Shown: positions 16,885 to 25,350 of the stretch, piece after piece
How positions within the stretch are numbered: the stretch's first letter is position 1
Layout of the letters: each line of letters begins with the position of its first letter
Source of the DNA: Phragmitibacter flavus
GTDB lineage: Bacteria; Verrucomicrobiota; Verrucomicrobiia; Verrucomicrobiales; Verrucomicrobiaceae
Direction of reading: 5' to 3'
DNA: 64,000 nt
NCBI RefSeq assembly: GCF_005780165.1
Contig: NZ_VAUV01000005.1
Location: 310,001-374,000 of the forward strand
Notes under the pieces: generated by a model
Told to the model about the DNA's origin: nothing
Database searches by the model: none
Seen by the model: the letters and a program-made list of their open reading frames with translations, nothing else
Made by a program: the position numbers and the translations under genes

Positions 16885-17496
16885 CTAGAAATGCCAGCCG
16901 ACGCTGAACATGGGGCCGAGGGCGTCGATGCCGGGGTTGATGTCGTCCTGGTCCATGTTGGAGATGTGCTGGAAATACAGTCCAAGGGAAACGCTGACGC
17001 GTTCGGCGGGCATGACACGGACGCCGGAGTAGACGAGCCAGGTGTAGTTGAGGTCCTGGCCCTGGCCGCCTTCGACTTCGTAACCTTTGCTGTCCATGAG
17101 TCCGAGTCCGCCGCCGGCGGTGAAGAACATGGAGAAATTGCGGGCGGGGTTCCACCATTCCAAAAGGCCGGCTCCGGTGAAGCCGATGAAGTAGTTTTCG
17201 GGTCCTTCGACGATGGGTTCGACGGCGATGGTGAGTCGGTTTCGCAGGGCAAGGGTGCCGCCGAGGAACTCGCCTTTGAAAACGTAGGGGCTCTTGAAGG
17301 TGAGCAACTGAGGGAGGAGGACGTAGTCGAGAGGGGTGGCATTGCTGCCGAAGCTCCACAATGCGCCGGTTTCATAGGCAAACTCCCAGTGGTCGAGGGG
17401 ATCGTAAGCGGGAGCAGGGGGGGCGCTGGTTTCTCCGGCGGTTGCGAGTGAACTGGTGGATGAAAGAAGGACTGCTGCTAGAAGGGAACGCCACAT
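16885..17496 (-). CDS. PagL-like lipid A 3-O-deacylase family outer membrane protein
   Basis: The product has 203 residues with a signal peptide (MWRSLLAAVLLSSTSSLATA) and alternating beta-strand sequence ending in the aromatic SVGWHF, typical of an outer membrane barrel. The motif YFQHISNMDQDDINPGID near the C-terminus fits the H-x-S-N...NPG signature of PagL/acyloxyacyl hydrolase proteins, where His and Ser are catalytic. The likely role is removal of the 3-linked acyl chain from lipid A. A repeat double hairpin follows immediately; a terminator separates it from the upstream FAD gene. Confidence 0.75.
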   Translation of the reverse strand: MWRSLLAAVLLSSTSSLATAGETSAPPAPAYDPLDHWEFAYETGALWSFGSNATPLDYVLLPQLLTFKSPYVFKGEFLGGTLALRNRLTIAVEPIVEGPENYFIGFTGAGLLEWWNPARNFSMFFTAGGGLGLMDSKGYEVEGGQGQDLNYTWLVYSGVRVMPAERVSVSLGLYFQHISNMDQDDINPGIDALGPMFSVGWHF

Positions 17497-17559
17497 GGGG
17501 CGAGGATAGGTGAATTGGGGAAAGTGAAAAGTGAAATGTGGTTGGGGAGGTGGGGGCGA

Positions 17560-17601
17560 AATGAAAATAAAAGACCCGCAGGAGTCGGGCTCCGGCGGGT
17601 T
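17560..17601 (-). terminator. Rho-independent terminator after the FAD oxidoreductase gene
   Basis: Read on the minus strand, ACCCGC pairs with GCGGGT (17574-17600) around an inner GGAG/CTCC stem with a 5-base loop, and a T-rich tract CTTTTATTTT follows. It lies 75-115 bases beyond the stop of the gene ending at 17675. Confidence 0.7.
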
Positions 17602-17622
17602 GGTGGCGTGGAGTCGGTCGGA

Positions 17623-17663
17623 ACAGGCAAAATGCCTGTCTCACCCACAGGCAGAATGCCTGT
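17623..17663. repeat. Paired hairpins ACAGGCA-nnn-TGCCTGT
   Basis: Two identical 7-bp stems, with loops AAA (17623-17639) and GAA (17647-17663), stand head to tail just after the FAD gene. The stem-plus-triplet form matches the other palindrome families. Confidence 0.65.
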
Positions 17664-17674
17664 GTCACGACGGG

Positions 17675-19792
17675 TCACTTGGGAAGGAACTGGACGGCGT
17701 CGGCGATGACGTAGCCGTCGGCGTCTTCGTTGCTGATGGTGACGACGCCGGCGATGCTTTTGTCGAACTGGTAGGTGCCGAGGCTGAGGAACAGGTCGTC
17801 GATGGGAGGCAACTCCCTTTGATTCACGCGAATGGTTTCCTCGCCGCCTTGGTGACGGATGACCACCTTGGCGTTGCTGGCGCGGTTGGGGTTGTGAGGA
17901 ATGGCGAGGCGCACTTCGTATTTGCCGGATTTGGGGAGGGCGGCGTCGAAGCGGGCCTTGCTGAGTTCGGTGCCGCGAACGTTGTTGTCGTGACGATAGC
18001 CGGTGCCAACGTAGTTTTTGCCTGCGCCGCTGGTTTCCCAACTGCCGGTGAGCTGGGCTTTGGTGTCATCGACCACGATGCCGGGCAGGTTGGTGTTTTT
18101 GCCGGTTTTGAGAAGGTGGGGGGCTTCGAGGATCTGGCCGTCTTTGAGCAATTGTTCGCGGAGTTGTTCGTAGGGCACGTCCTGCACGGGAAGGTTGCCA
18201 TCGATGGCCATGACGGCGGCGGTGGCGGCCGATTGGGCAAGGATCATGAACACCGGTTCCATGCGGATGGAGCCAAAGGCGATGTGGCTGCTGGAGACAC
18301 AGACAGGGACAAACAGGTTGTCGGCCTGACCCTTTTTGGGGACGAGGGAACCGTAGGCAATTTCGTAGGGTCCGTTGGTGGAGACGCCGATGTCGCCTTC
18401 GTTCTGCACGTAACCTTCCGGCGTGATGTAACGCTGGATGTTGTGGGAGTCGATGGTGTAGGAACCCATGCCAACGGAGTCGGGGGTGGGTTTGAGTTTG
18501 CGCAGTTCGTTTTCGGTCATGACGAAATCTCCCACCAAACGGCGGGCTTCGCGGATGTAGAGCTGCGGGGACCAGTTGCCGTTGTCGGCGTATTCATCTT
18601 TGGGAAGGCCCCAGGTTTTCATTTCTTTTTGGACATCCGCAGGAATGCGTGGGTCGGTGGAGATGAAGTAGAGGAGGCCTTGCTGGTAGGTGATGTGTTC
18701 CTGGATGATCTCTTTGCGGCGCTCGTAGCTGGCGTCGGGGTAGTCATGGTTGTAACCGATGTTGTCGAAGCTGAAGGGGCCGTGGTTGTTGGTGTCGGTC
18801 TTGAGGTTGGGGATGGGATCGAATTTATCGAAGGTCTCGGTCCAGCCGGCATTGTAGATACGGATCAGCAATTCGTATTGTTTGGGATCGTAGCCATCGG
18901 GCTTGGGGAAGGGGACGCGGTTTTCTGGATGGTTGGTGAGGCACATGCGGAAGCAGTAGGCCTGCACGCCTTTGTCGCCTTCACCTTTTTTGCCGGGATC
19001 GTTGGGATTGATGCGGGGAAGGACGCCGCTGGAGGGATCGCCGGGGACGACGTAGGGATCGACCTTGTCCTTGAGCACACCGAAGTGGTGACGGTGATGA
19101 AGCACGCCGACCTGGACGCCGTTGTGTTCTTCGCCGTAGACGCTGTTGGCTTCGCGTCCGACGTGGTAGTCGACCTTGGCGGCGGCCATGAGGTCGCCTT
19201 CATAGGTGGCGTCAATGAACATCTTGCCGGTGTAGGTTTTGCCGCTGAGCATGGTGATCTGGGTGATGCGGCCAGCTTCTTTTTTGACGCCTTTTTCGCG
19301 GTCGAGCCACTCGTCGCGATGCACGGGGATGTCGAACTCCTTGATGTAATCTTCGAAGACCAGTTCAGCGACGTGGGGTTCAAAGATCCACATGGTGCGG
19401 TTCTCGCCGTCCATGGCGGGAGTGCCCTGGCCTTTGTTGCCGTAGTCCTCGCGCTTCTGCCACTTCCAGGCTTCGGGCTTCTGGTAGTGCATGTAGATGC
19501 GGTGGTAGAAGTCGCGGGAAAGGCCGCCGATGACGGCTTTGTTGCCAGTGTCAGTGAAGCCGAGGCCACCGGAGGACAGTCCACCAAGGTGTTTGTCGGG
19601 TCCGACGATGATGGCGGTTTTGCCCATCTTTTTGGCCTGGACGGCGGCGATGACGCCAGCGCAGGTGCCACCGTAGATGACGAGGTCGTAGTTGTGGTCT
19701 TCGGCAGCATTTAACTGAAGGCTGCTGGTGAGCAGGCTGAGGCCGAGAAGCGAGCCGATGAGGCGTCGAGGTCGAGGTGGCGCGAATTTCAT
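17675..19792 (-). CDS. Secreted FAD-dependent oxidoreductase with golvesin-like C-terminal domain
   Basis: The 705-residue protein has a signal peptide (residues 1-30, cut near LNAAEDH). A Rossmann FAD-binding motif follows, YDLVIYGGTCAGVIAAVQAKKMG (about 36-58), then GGLSSGGLGFTD, which is usual in PF12831 FAD_oxidored proteins of this phylum. Residues 560-705 form a beta-rich domain (GKNYVGTGYRHDNN...GKYEVRLAIPHNPNRASNAKV...ADAVQFLPK) like the golvesin C-terminal/xanthan-lyase-binding domain, which often attaches to polysaccharide. Substrate unknown, possibly a carbohydrate. It stands alone and has its own terminator downstream. Confidence 0.85.
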   Translation of the reverse strand: MKFAPPRPRRLIGSLLGLSLLTSSLQLNAAEDHNYDLVIYGGTCAGVIAAVQAKKMGKTAIIVGPDKHLGGLSSGGLGFTDTGNKAVIGGLSRDFYHRIYMHYQKPEAWKWQKREDYGNKGQGTPAMDGENRTMWIFEPHVAELVFEDYIKEFDIPVHRDEWLDREKGVKKEAGRITQITMLSGKTYTGKMFIDATYEGDLMAAAKVDYHVGREANSVYGEEHNGVQVGVLHHRHHFGVLKDKVDPYVVPGDPSSGVLPRINPNDPGKKGEGDKGVQAYCFRMCLTNHPENRVPFPKPDGYDPKQYELLIRIYNAGWTETFDKFDPIPNLKTDTNNHGPFSFDNIGYNHDYPDASYERRKEIIQEHITYQQGLLYFISTDPRIPADVQKEMKTWGLPKDEYADNGNWSPQLYIREARRLVGDFVMTENELRKLKPTPDSVGMGSYTIDSHNIQRYITPEGYVQNEGDIGVSTNGPYEIAYGSLVPKKGQADNLFVPVCVSSSHIAFGSIRMEPVFMILAQSAATAAVMAIDGNLPVQDVPYEQLREQLLKDGQILEAPHLLKTGKNTNLPGIVVDDTKAQLTGSWETSGAGKNYVGTGYRHDNNVRGTELSKARFDAALPKSGKYEVRLAIPHNPNRASNAKVVIRHQGGEETIRVNQRELPPIDDLFLSLGTYQFDKSIAGVVTISNEDADGYVIADAVQFLPK

Positions 19793-19876
19793 GGATGAAA
19801 CCTACGGGATCGACACGGGGGATGTAACGTCAAAAGCACAAAAAATTTGAGCTTGGTGACGTGGATGAAGGAAGGA

Positions 19877-20458
19877 TCAGGGCAGCTGCGGGACTTTCGC
19901 AAGCTTGCTGGTGGGGTAGCCTTTTTCGGCGAGTCGGTTGACGATGCCTTGATAAACGTCGTCGGGCAGGGTGGTTTCACGACTGAGAATCCAGACCAAT
20001 TTGCGGTTGGGGAGTCCGACGGCGCTCCACTGATAGTCTTTGTCCAGATCGAGGATGAGATAGGCATTGCGCAGGGGCCAGAGGAATTGCACACGCCACT
20101 CAGCGTTGGTCTTTTTATTGTGAACCCAAGCGACGCCCTTCCAGTCTTCTAACGGAGCGTCGAGAGTCTCTTTGCGGAAGAGGAAGATGTTGTCGATTTT
20201 TCCGTCAGGTCGCATCGCGTAACGGTCAAGGGTGCCGACTTTGCCTTTTTCGAGGGAATAAGGAACGTGGGCGATGACATACCAGTCTCCCATGTAGCGT
20301 GGGAGGTCGACATGATCGACGGTGGCGGGCGGAGCTGATTTTTTCATGGCTGAAGTGCAGTTGGCGAGGAGCAGCAGGCTTAGGCTCGCGAGGAGGGAAT
20401 TGAGCAGAAAGCTTGAAGTGGAACGACGTGTTGGACTTGGGCAATGGCTCATGGTCAT
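19877..20458 (-). CDS. Lipocalin-family lipoprotein (Blc-like)
   Basis: The 193-residue precursor has a lipobox LLLLANC (Cys near residue 34). The lipocalin entry motif YMGDWYVIAHVPYSLEKG follows, then beta strands ending LILDLDKDYQWSAVGLPNRKLVWILSRE, the conserved second lipocalin motif with Arg. Bacterial Blc proteins sit in the outer membrane and bind lysophospholipids or fatty acids. An ATG at 20452 is an alternative start. A small lipoprotein gene lies upstream on the same strand beyond a long inverted repeat. Confidence 0.88.
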   Translation of the reverse strand: MTMSHCPSPTRRSTSSFLLNSLLASLSLLLLANCTSAMKKSAPPATVDHVDLPRYMGDWYVIAHVPYSLEKGKVGTLDRYAMRPDGKIDNIFLFRKETLDAPLEDWKGVAWVHNKKTNAEWRVQFLWPLRNAYLILDLDKDYQWSAVGLPNRKLVWILSRETTLPDDVYQGIVNRLAEKGYPTSKLAKVPQLP

Positions 20459-20484
20459 GGTGGCAGGATGGGTGGGCTAAAAAT

Positions 20485-20533
20485 CGCCAAATGCTGGCGT
20501 GCTACGGATTACGTCGCAGGCCAGCATTTGGCG
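20485..20533. repeat. Perfect 14-bp inverted repeat between two lipoprotein genes
   Basis: CGCCAAATGCTGGC (20485-20498) and GCCAGCATTTGGCG (20520-20533) flank a 21-base loop. There is no T run, so it is either a structural element of the transcript or a mobile palindrome. Confidence 0.6.
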
Positions 20534-20589
20534 GAGGAAAACTAGCGTTCATGCAAGTGCGCTAGTGCATTGAGATGGGCGGGCCTGGA

Positions 20590-20787
20590 TTAGTAGGTCC
20601 GGGTTTCGCGAACGGTGGTCGATGACGCGGCTGGAACCGGATAGGAAGTGGTCACCGCCGGACGCACCACTTCGGTGGTGGATTGCGTGGTCACGGTAGG
20701 CGCAGGTTTTACTTCTTCATGATAGCTGCAGCTGGCGACGCTGAGGAGAAGGGCGGCGGTGCAAAGAGTAGGAACGATGGTTTTCAT
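20590..20787 (-). CDS. Small lipoprotein of unknown function
   Basis: From the ATG at 20787 the product is 65 residues: a signal peptide MKTIVPTLCTAALLLSVASC ending in a lipobox Cys, then a low-complexity Thr/Val/Pro-rich tail. The frame is open further upstream, but only this start gives a signal peptide. It resembles no family; a periplasmic or outer membrane tether is a guess. Confidence 0.6.
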   Translation of the reverse strand: MKTIVPTLCTAALLLSVASCSYHEEVKPAPTVTTQSTTEVVRPAVTTSYPVPAASSTTVRETRTY

Positions 20788-21058
20788 GTGGTATTTTTGG
20801 TTGGTTCTATCGTGGGGTTTGGCCACGCTTGTGACTGCACCACTTAAGAACTCGAAACGTGCCATGGCGTAGCGGGAGGTGTAAGGCGTTCATTCCGAGT
20901 GGAATTGATGAAGAATGGCTTCAAACCGAAAGAGGCAGGATTCAAATAAGCTTGCATCCTGCAAGACTTTTTGTGCCAGGCTTGCTAAAACTGCACGGCA
21001 TTGGCGTTTTCTTATTCCCCCGATTCACACCTTCGCCCAGACCACTTACCAGAACATC

Positions 21059-24000
21059 ATGCACCGAATCCTTTTTGCGGCCCTGCTTTCATGTGTGTCG
21101 ACCATCCAGGTTGCTGCCAGTGATTTCCCCGCCCCAAATGACACGCAGCCGTTGACGATTCCGTTCCCAACGGCCAAGGAATCGCTGGCGCTGATGAAAC
21201 TGCCGCCTGGATTCAAAGCAACGGTATTTGCAGCCGAGCCTGATGTGAACAATCCGATTGCCTGTGCATGGGACGCCAAAGGCCGGCTCTGGGTGGCGGA
21301 GAATTTTACTTATGGCGACAACAACGAGCGGTATAATTTGAAGTTGCGGGATCGCATTTTGATTTTTGAGGACACGGACAACGACGGGGTGCATGACAAA
21401 CGCACGGTGTTCACTGATCAATTGCAGATGCTGACCAGTATTGAGCGCGGGTTGGGCGGCGTCTGGGGGATGGCACCGCCGCACTTGTTGTTCATTCCAG
21501 ATGCCAATGGCGATGATGTGCCGGATGGTCCGCCACAGGTGGTGTTGGAAGGGTTCAGCACGGAGGCCGCGAGCCGACACACGTTTGCGAATGGGTTAAA
21601 GTGGGGTCCGGATGGCTGGTTGTATGGTCGATGCGGGATCAGCAGCACGAGCTTCATTGGCGTTCCCGGCAGCAAGCAGGAGGAGAGACTGGCCACGGCG
21701 GGCGGGATGTGGAGGTATCATCCAACGCGCAAGGTGTTTGATATTGTTTGTGCGGGGACGACCAATCCATGGGGGCATGACTGGAACGAGCATGGCGAGT
21801 TGTTTTTCATCAATACCGTGATCGGACATTTGTGGCATGGGATTCACGGAGCGCATTTGAAGCGCATGCATGGTCAGGATTTGAATCCGCGGGTGTATCA
21901 GCAGATGGAGCAAATCGCGGATCACTATCATTGGGATACGGGCGGCAGCTGGACGGATTCGCGTGAAGGAGCGAAGGGATCAAAGGGGGCGGATGCGTTG
22001 GGGGGTGGTCATGCCCATGTGGGCATGATGATTTACCAGGGGACCAACTGGCCGGAGTATTACCGGGGCAAGGTTTTCACATTAAACATGCATGGCCGTC
22101 GGGTGAATGTGGAGAAGCTCGAGAGAAATGGCAGTGGTTATGTGGGCAAGCATGAGCCCGATATCTTGAAGTCTGACGATCCGTGGTTCCGTGGCGTGGA
22201 GATTACTTACGGGCCGGATGGTGGCGTATATATTCTCGACTGGAGTGACATTGGAGAGTGTCATGAAAACGACGGGGTGCATCGTAACTCAGGGAGGATT
22301 TACAAGATCACTTATGGCGACGCGGTGAAACCGAAGGAGGCGGATTTGACGAAGGTAAGTGATGAAGAGTTGGTGAAGCTGCAGCTTAGTGACAATGAAT
22401 GGTTGGTAAGGAATGCGAGGCTTGAATTGAGAGAACGGGCCAATCGAGACAAGGCCCTGACATCACTTGCTCCCTCCCTCTATACCCAATTCCATGCTGC
22501 TCCGAATATCGCGAAGAAGTTAAATAATTGGTGGGCCTTGCGGATTTTGGCTGACTTCACCAAATCAGATCATGAATCACCGCTGATTCATGACAATTTG
22601 GCAAACATTTATCGAGATTCTATCCGTCTAAATGATCCAATTTTGAAGTCGTGGGCGATTCGATCCGTGAGTCCTGCTGGCCCAGCTGATAAGCTGAATT
22701 ATAGCGAATCGGGCAATTTGTTGGTCGAAATCGCCAAAGGCGAAGTTACTTCGACCGAGAGGCTGGTCCTCGCCTCAAGCCTCAAGACGCTGCATCCGGA
22801 CCAAAAGGTTAAACTTGGTGCGGTCCTGCTAGCGCGTGCGGACGATTCCAATGATCCGAACCTTCCACTGATGTATTGGTATGGCATCATGGATCTGCCG
22901 CCCGGTGAGTTGGTAAAGCTGTTTGCGGATTGCCAGATTCCCTTGGTGCGGAAGTTCATCGCGCGGCGTTGTGCGGAAGACATTGAATCGGACCCAACGG
23001 CATTGAATGGATTGCTGGCATTGGGCAAACATCAGGCGGATGTTTTGCTGGGGATGGGGGAGGCGCTGGATGGCTGGGCGAAGGCGAAAAAGCCGGAGGC
23101 TTGGGATGCGTTTGCGGCGAAAATCGAAGATGATGCGGCCGCGAAGGAAGCGTTGCAGGGACTTAGCCTGTTGTTTGGTGATGGTCGGGCGATTGATGAC
23201 ATCAAAAAGATCGCGCTGGATGACAAGGCGGATTTTGCACAACGAAACAATGCGTTGCAATCGCTGATCACGGCGAAGGCGGAAGGATTGAGGCAGATTT
23301 GCGAGAAGTTGCTGAAAACGCGCGGATTGAACATGACGGCGTTGCGTGGGCTGGCTTTGTTTGATGATCCGGCGATTGGCAAACAACTGGCATTGAGTTA
23401 TCGGAATTTTTATCCGAATGAACAACCGGTTTTGATTGAGACGCTGACATCTCGCAAAGGGTTTGCGAAGGCGTTGTTGGATCAGATGGCGGCGAATAAG
23501 GTGCCAAAGACGGCGCTTACGGTGATTCATGCGCGGCAGATTCGCTCGTTCAAGGACGAGGCTCTGGACAAGCAACTGGCCGAGGTGTGGGGGGAGATTC
23601 GGGAGTCGAGTGCGGACAAACAAAAATTGATCGCGGATCTGAAGGCCAAGCTGACGCCGGAGGTGTTGGCGAAGGGGGATCCGCATGCGGGTCGGGTGTT
23701 GTTCAACATGGCGTGTGCGGCCTGTCACAAGTTGTATGGCGAGGGCCATTTGATTGGTCCGGATTTGACGGGAAGTGGTCGCAAGGACATCAACTATCTC
23801 ATCGAGAACATTGTGGATCCGAGTGCGTTGCTGGCGGCGGATTATCGGATGACGATTGTGACGATGAAGGATGGTCGCGTATTGAGCGGCAATGTGGCGG
23901 CGAAGTCGGATCGCACGTTGACCTTGAAGATGGTGGGCCTGGAGCAGGTGCTGGAGCTGGAGCAGATCGCCAACACCCAGCAGTTGCCGGTGTCGTTGAT

Positions 24001-24091
24001 GCCGGAGGGGTTGATGCAGGCCTTCAATGAAGAGCAGGTGCGTGATTTGATGGCGTATTTGATGACGGATACGCAGGTGGAATTGAAGTGA
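21059..24091 (+). CDS. PVC-type membrane-bound dehydrogenase with C-terminal haem c domain
   Basis: The ATG at 21059 gives a signal peptide (MHRILFAALLSCVSTIQVAA) and a 1010-residue precursor; the frame is open further up but without export signal. Residues 30-430 form a six-bladed-propeller dehydrogenase domain (TIGR02604 type), with PPGFKATVFAAEPDV, AWDAKGRLWVAENFTYG and GRDRILIFEDTD-like text. A helical repeat region follows. A C-terminal cytochrome domain (TIGR02603 type) has CAACHKLYGEGHLIGPDLTG near residue 886, holding the CxxCH haem site. These proteins are numerous in Planctomycetota and Verrucomicrobiota and are thought to oxidise sugars at the cell surface; the substrate here is unknown. 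Confidence 0.9.
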   Translation: MHRILFAALLSCVSTIQVAASDFPAPNDTQPLTIPFPTAKESLALMKLPPGFKATVFAAEPDVNNPIACAWDAKGRLWVAENFTYGDNNERYNLKLRDRILIFEDTDNDGVHDKRTVFTDQLQMLTSIERGLGGVWGMAPPHLLFIPDANGDDVPDGPPQVVLEGFSTEAASRHTFANGLKWGPDGWLYGRCGISSTSFIGVPGSKQEERLATAGGMWRYHPTRKVFDIVCAGTTNPWGHDWNEHGELFFINTVIGHLWHGIHGAHLKRMHGQDLNPRVYQQMEQIADHYHWDTGGSWTDSREGAKGSKGADALGGGHAHVGMMIYQGTNWPEYYRGKVFTLNMHGRRVNVEKLERNGSGYVGKHEPDILKSDDPWFRGVEITYGPDGGVYILDWSDIGECHENDGVHRNSGRIYKITYGDAVKPKEADLTKVSDEELVKLQLSDNEWLVRNARLELRERANRDKALTSLAPSLYTQFHAAPNIAKKLNNWWALRILADFTKSDHESPLIHDNLANIYRDSIRLNDPILKSWAIRSVSPAGPADKLNYSESGNLLVEIAKGEVTSTERLVLASSLKTLHPDQKVKLGAVLLARADDSNDPNLPLMYWYGIMDLPPGELVKLFADCQIPLVRKFIARRCAEDIESDPTALNGLLALGKHQADVLLGMGEALDGWAKAKKPEAWDAFAAKIEDDAAAKEALQGLSLLFGDGRAIDDIKKIALDDKADFAQRNNALQSLITAKAEGLRQICEKLLKTRGLNMTALRGLALFDDPAIGKQLALSYRNFYPNEQPVLIETLTSRKGFAKALLDQMAANKVPKTALTVIHARQIRSFKDEALDKQLAEVWGEIRESSADKQKLIADLKAKLTPEVLAKGDPHAGRVLFNMACAACHKLYGEGHLIGPDLTGSGRKDINYLIENIVDPSALLAADYRMTIVTMKDGRVLSGNVAAKSDRTLTLKMVGLEQVLELEQIANTQQLPVSLMPEGLMQAFNEEQVRDLMAYLMTDTQVELK

Positions 24092-24117
24092 AGGGATGTG
24101 GGGAGGAGTGGGTGATT

Positions 24118-24272
24118 CGGGAGCATACGCATCCTGCGTGTCGCTCTCGGCATCTTGCCGGGAACTCGGGTTTTAGGCTGGGAAATATGGGTGGACGCTG
24201 ATGTGTTTGGACGCGCGATCGGCAGGTTTCGGCGGGACGCCAAAAACGACACGCAAGATGCGTGTGCTCCCC
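24118..24272. repeat. Inverted pair of AGA-loop hairpin repeats
   Basis: 24118-24170 carries GGGAGCATACGCATCCTGCG, then CTCGGCATCTTGCCGGGA. 24243-24272 carries ACACGCA-AGA-TGCGTGT-GCTCCCC in opposite orientation. Both match the double hairpin at 16836-16884. They fill the 217-bp space between two convergent genes, where they could stop transcription from both sides. Confidence 0.7.
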
Positions 24273-24308
24273 AGTTCCATGCTGGCGTTGATCGGGGGGA
24301 TTGAGCAA

Positions 24309-25286
24309 TCAATCGAAGCCGAAGAGGAGGCCTTGGGGCTCGTTGCGCTTTTTGGATGAGGACGATTTGGCCGGGGCTGGTGGGGGTGGCGACGCCGGAG
24401 TCGGTTCAACGTAGACGGGAGGAGCAACAGCAATTGGTGGCTCGACCGGCTCTTGCGTTTGAACGGGTGCTGGAGGTGGCAAGGGCTCGGTGATTGGCTC
24501 GGGCTCAGGCTCCGGTTCTTGCTCCTTGGTTGCCACTGGAACAATGGGGGCATGAGTGGCGGTTTTGACGGGCGGGGACGGTTTCTCCGCTTTGCGGCCG
24601 GCGGTGGTTTTGATTTTAACGGGCTCGGCTGCAGGCGCTGAGGCGGGAAATTCGCCGACTGGTGCTTCGCCGGGGAGGATGAGATAGGTTTGGCCTTCAA
24701 CTTCCTGACGGATGACTTCACCCTCAAAACAATGCTCCAGGGCGCGGGTTTCGATGGTCCAGACGGCGGGATAAATGCGCGCGATTTCGCTCAGAGGACT
24801 GTGGTGTTCGACGATGCGAAGCTGGTTGCCTTCCTGGACGATGTCGCTCATCCAGCCTTCGCTGTTGCGGATTTTGACGAACTGTTTGGCGCGTTCAGCG
24901 AGGGTTTTGCCTTTGATCTTGGCGGCCCATTGTTCGGCTTTTTGCTGGAGAAAACTGTGCAGAAGACGGTCGGGGGCGGTTTCGCCGAGCACTTGGGCGC
25001 TGAAGGCGAGCATGTTGAAGCAAAGTTCGTTGCCCCAGTTGGGCAGAACGAGGTCGAGCTTGACGGTGGGACGAAAAATTTTTTCAGGTCGACCGGTCGC
25101 TTTGGGTCTGCGCCACGTATCCAAGTAACCGCGTCGCTTCAAGGCGTCGCAGTGTTGTTTGACTCCCATGTATGACATTTTGAGAAGCGCGGCCAGCTCG
25201 TTCACGGAAATTCCCCCGGTGCGCTTGACGTGCACGAGGATTTCCCAGGAGACGGATGGGGCTATTTCACGACCGTGCTGCAACAT
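24309..25286 (-). CDS. HTH transcriptional regulator, SufR-like, with long Pro/Glu-rich tail
   Basis: From the ATG at 25286 the product has 325 residues; a TTG at 25325 is an alternative. Residues 1-70 are a winged helix (WEILVHVKRTGGISVNELAALLKMSYMGVKQHCDALKRRGYLDTWRRPKATGRPEKIF) as in SufR/ArsR-like regulators. A middle domain follows, with Cys in CFNMLAF and EHHSPLSEIARIYPAV...ALEHCFEGEVIRQ, resembling the effector part of SufR, where Cys residues bind an Fe-S cluster. The last 110 residues are a disordered Pro/Glu/Lys-rich tail not usual for the family. It is divergent from the aminomutase gene. Confidence 0.72.
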   Translation of the reverse strand: MLQHGREIAPSVSWEILVHVKRTGGISVNELAALLKMSYMGVKQHCDALKRRGYLDTWRRPKATGRPEKIFRPTVKLDLVLPNWGNELCFNMLAFSAQVLGETAPDRLLHSFLQQKAEQWAAKIKGKTLAERAKQFVKIRNSEGWMSDIVQEGNQLRIVEHHSPLSEIARIYPAVWTIETRALEHCFEGEVIRQEVEGQTYLILPGEAPVGEFPASAPAAEPVKIKTTAGRKAEKPSPPVKTATHAPIVPVATKEQEPEPEPEPITEPLPPPAPVQTQEPVEPPIAVAPPVYVEPTPASPPPPAPAKSSSSKKRNEPQGLLFGFD

Positions 25287-25350
25287 GATGAGTCCAAAGT
25301 ATTCGCGGTGCTTACCCTGAAACAATTATCACTTCTCGCAACCTTTCACG

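Noticed and set aside
17531-19714. Open frame of 727 codons on the plus strand opposite the FAD oxidoreductase gene
   Set aside because: It reads as Val/Gly/Asp-rich low-complexity text that mirrors the codon bias of the real gene. The minus-strand product has a signal peptide and FAD motifs.
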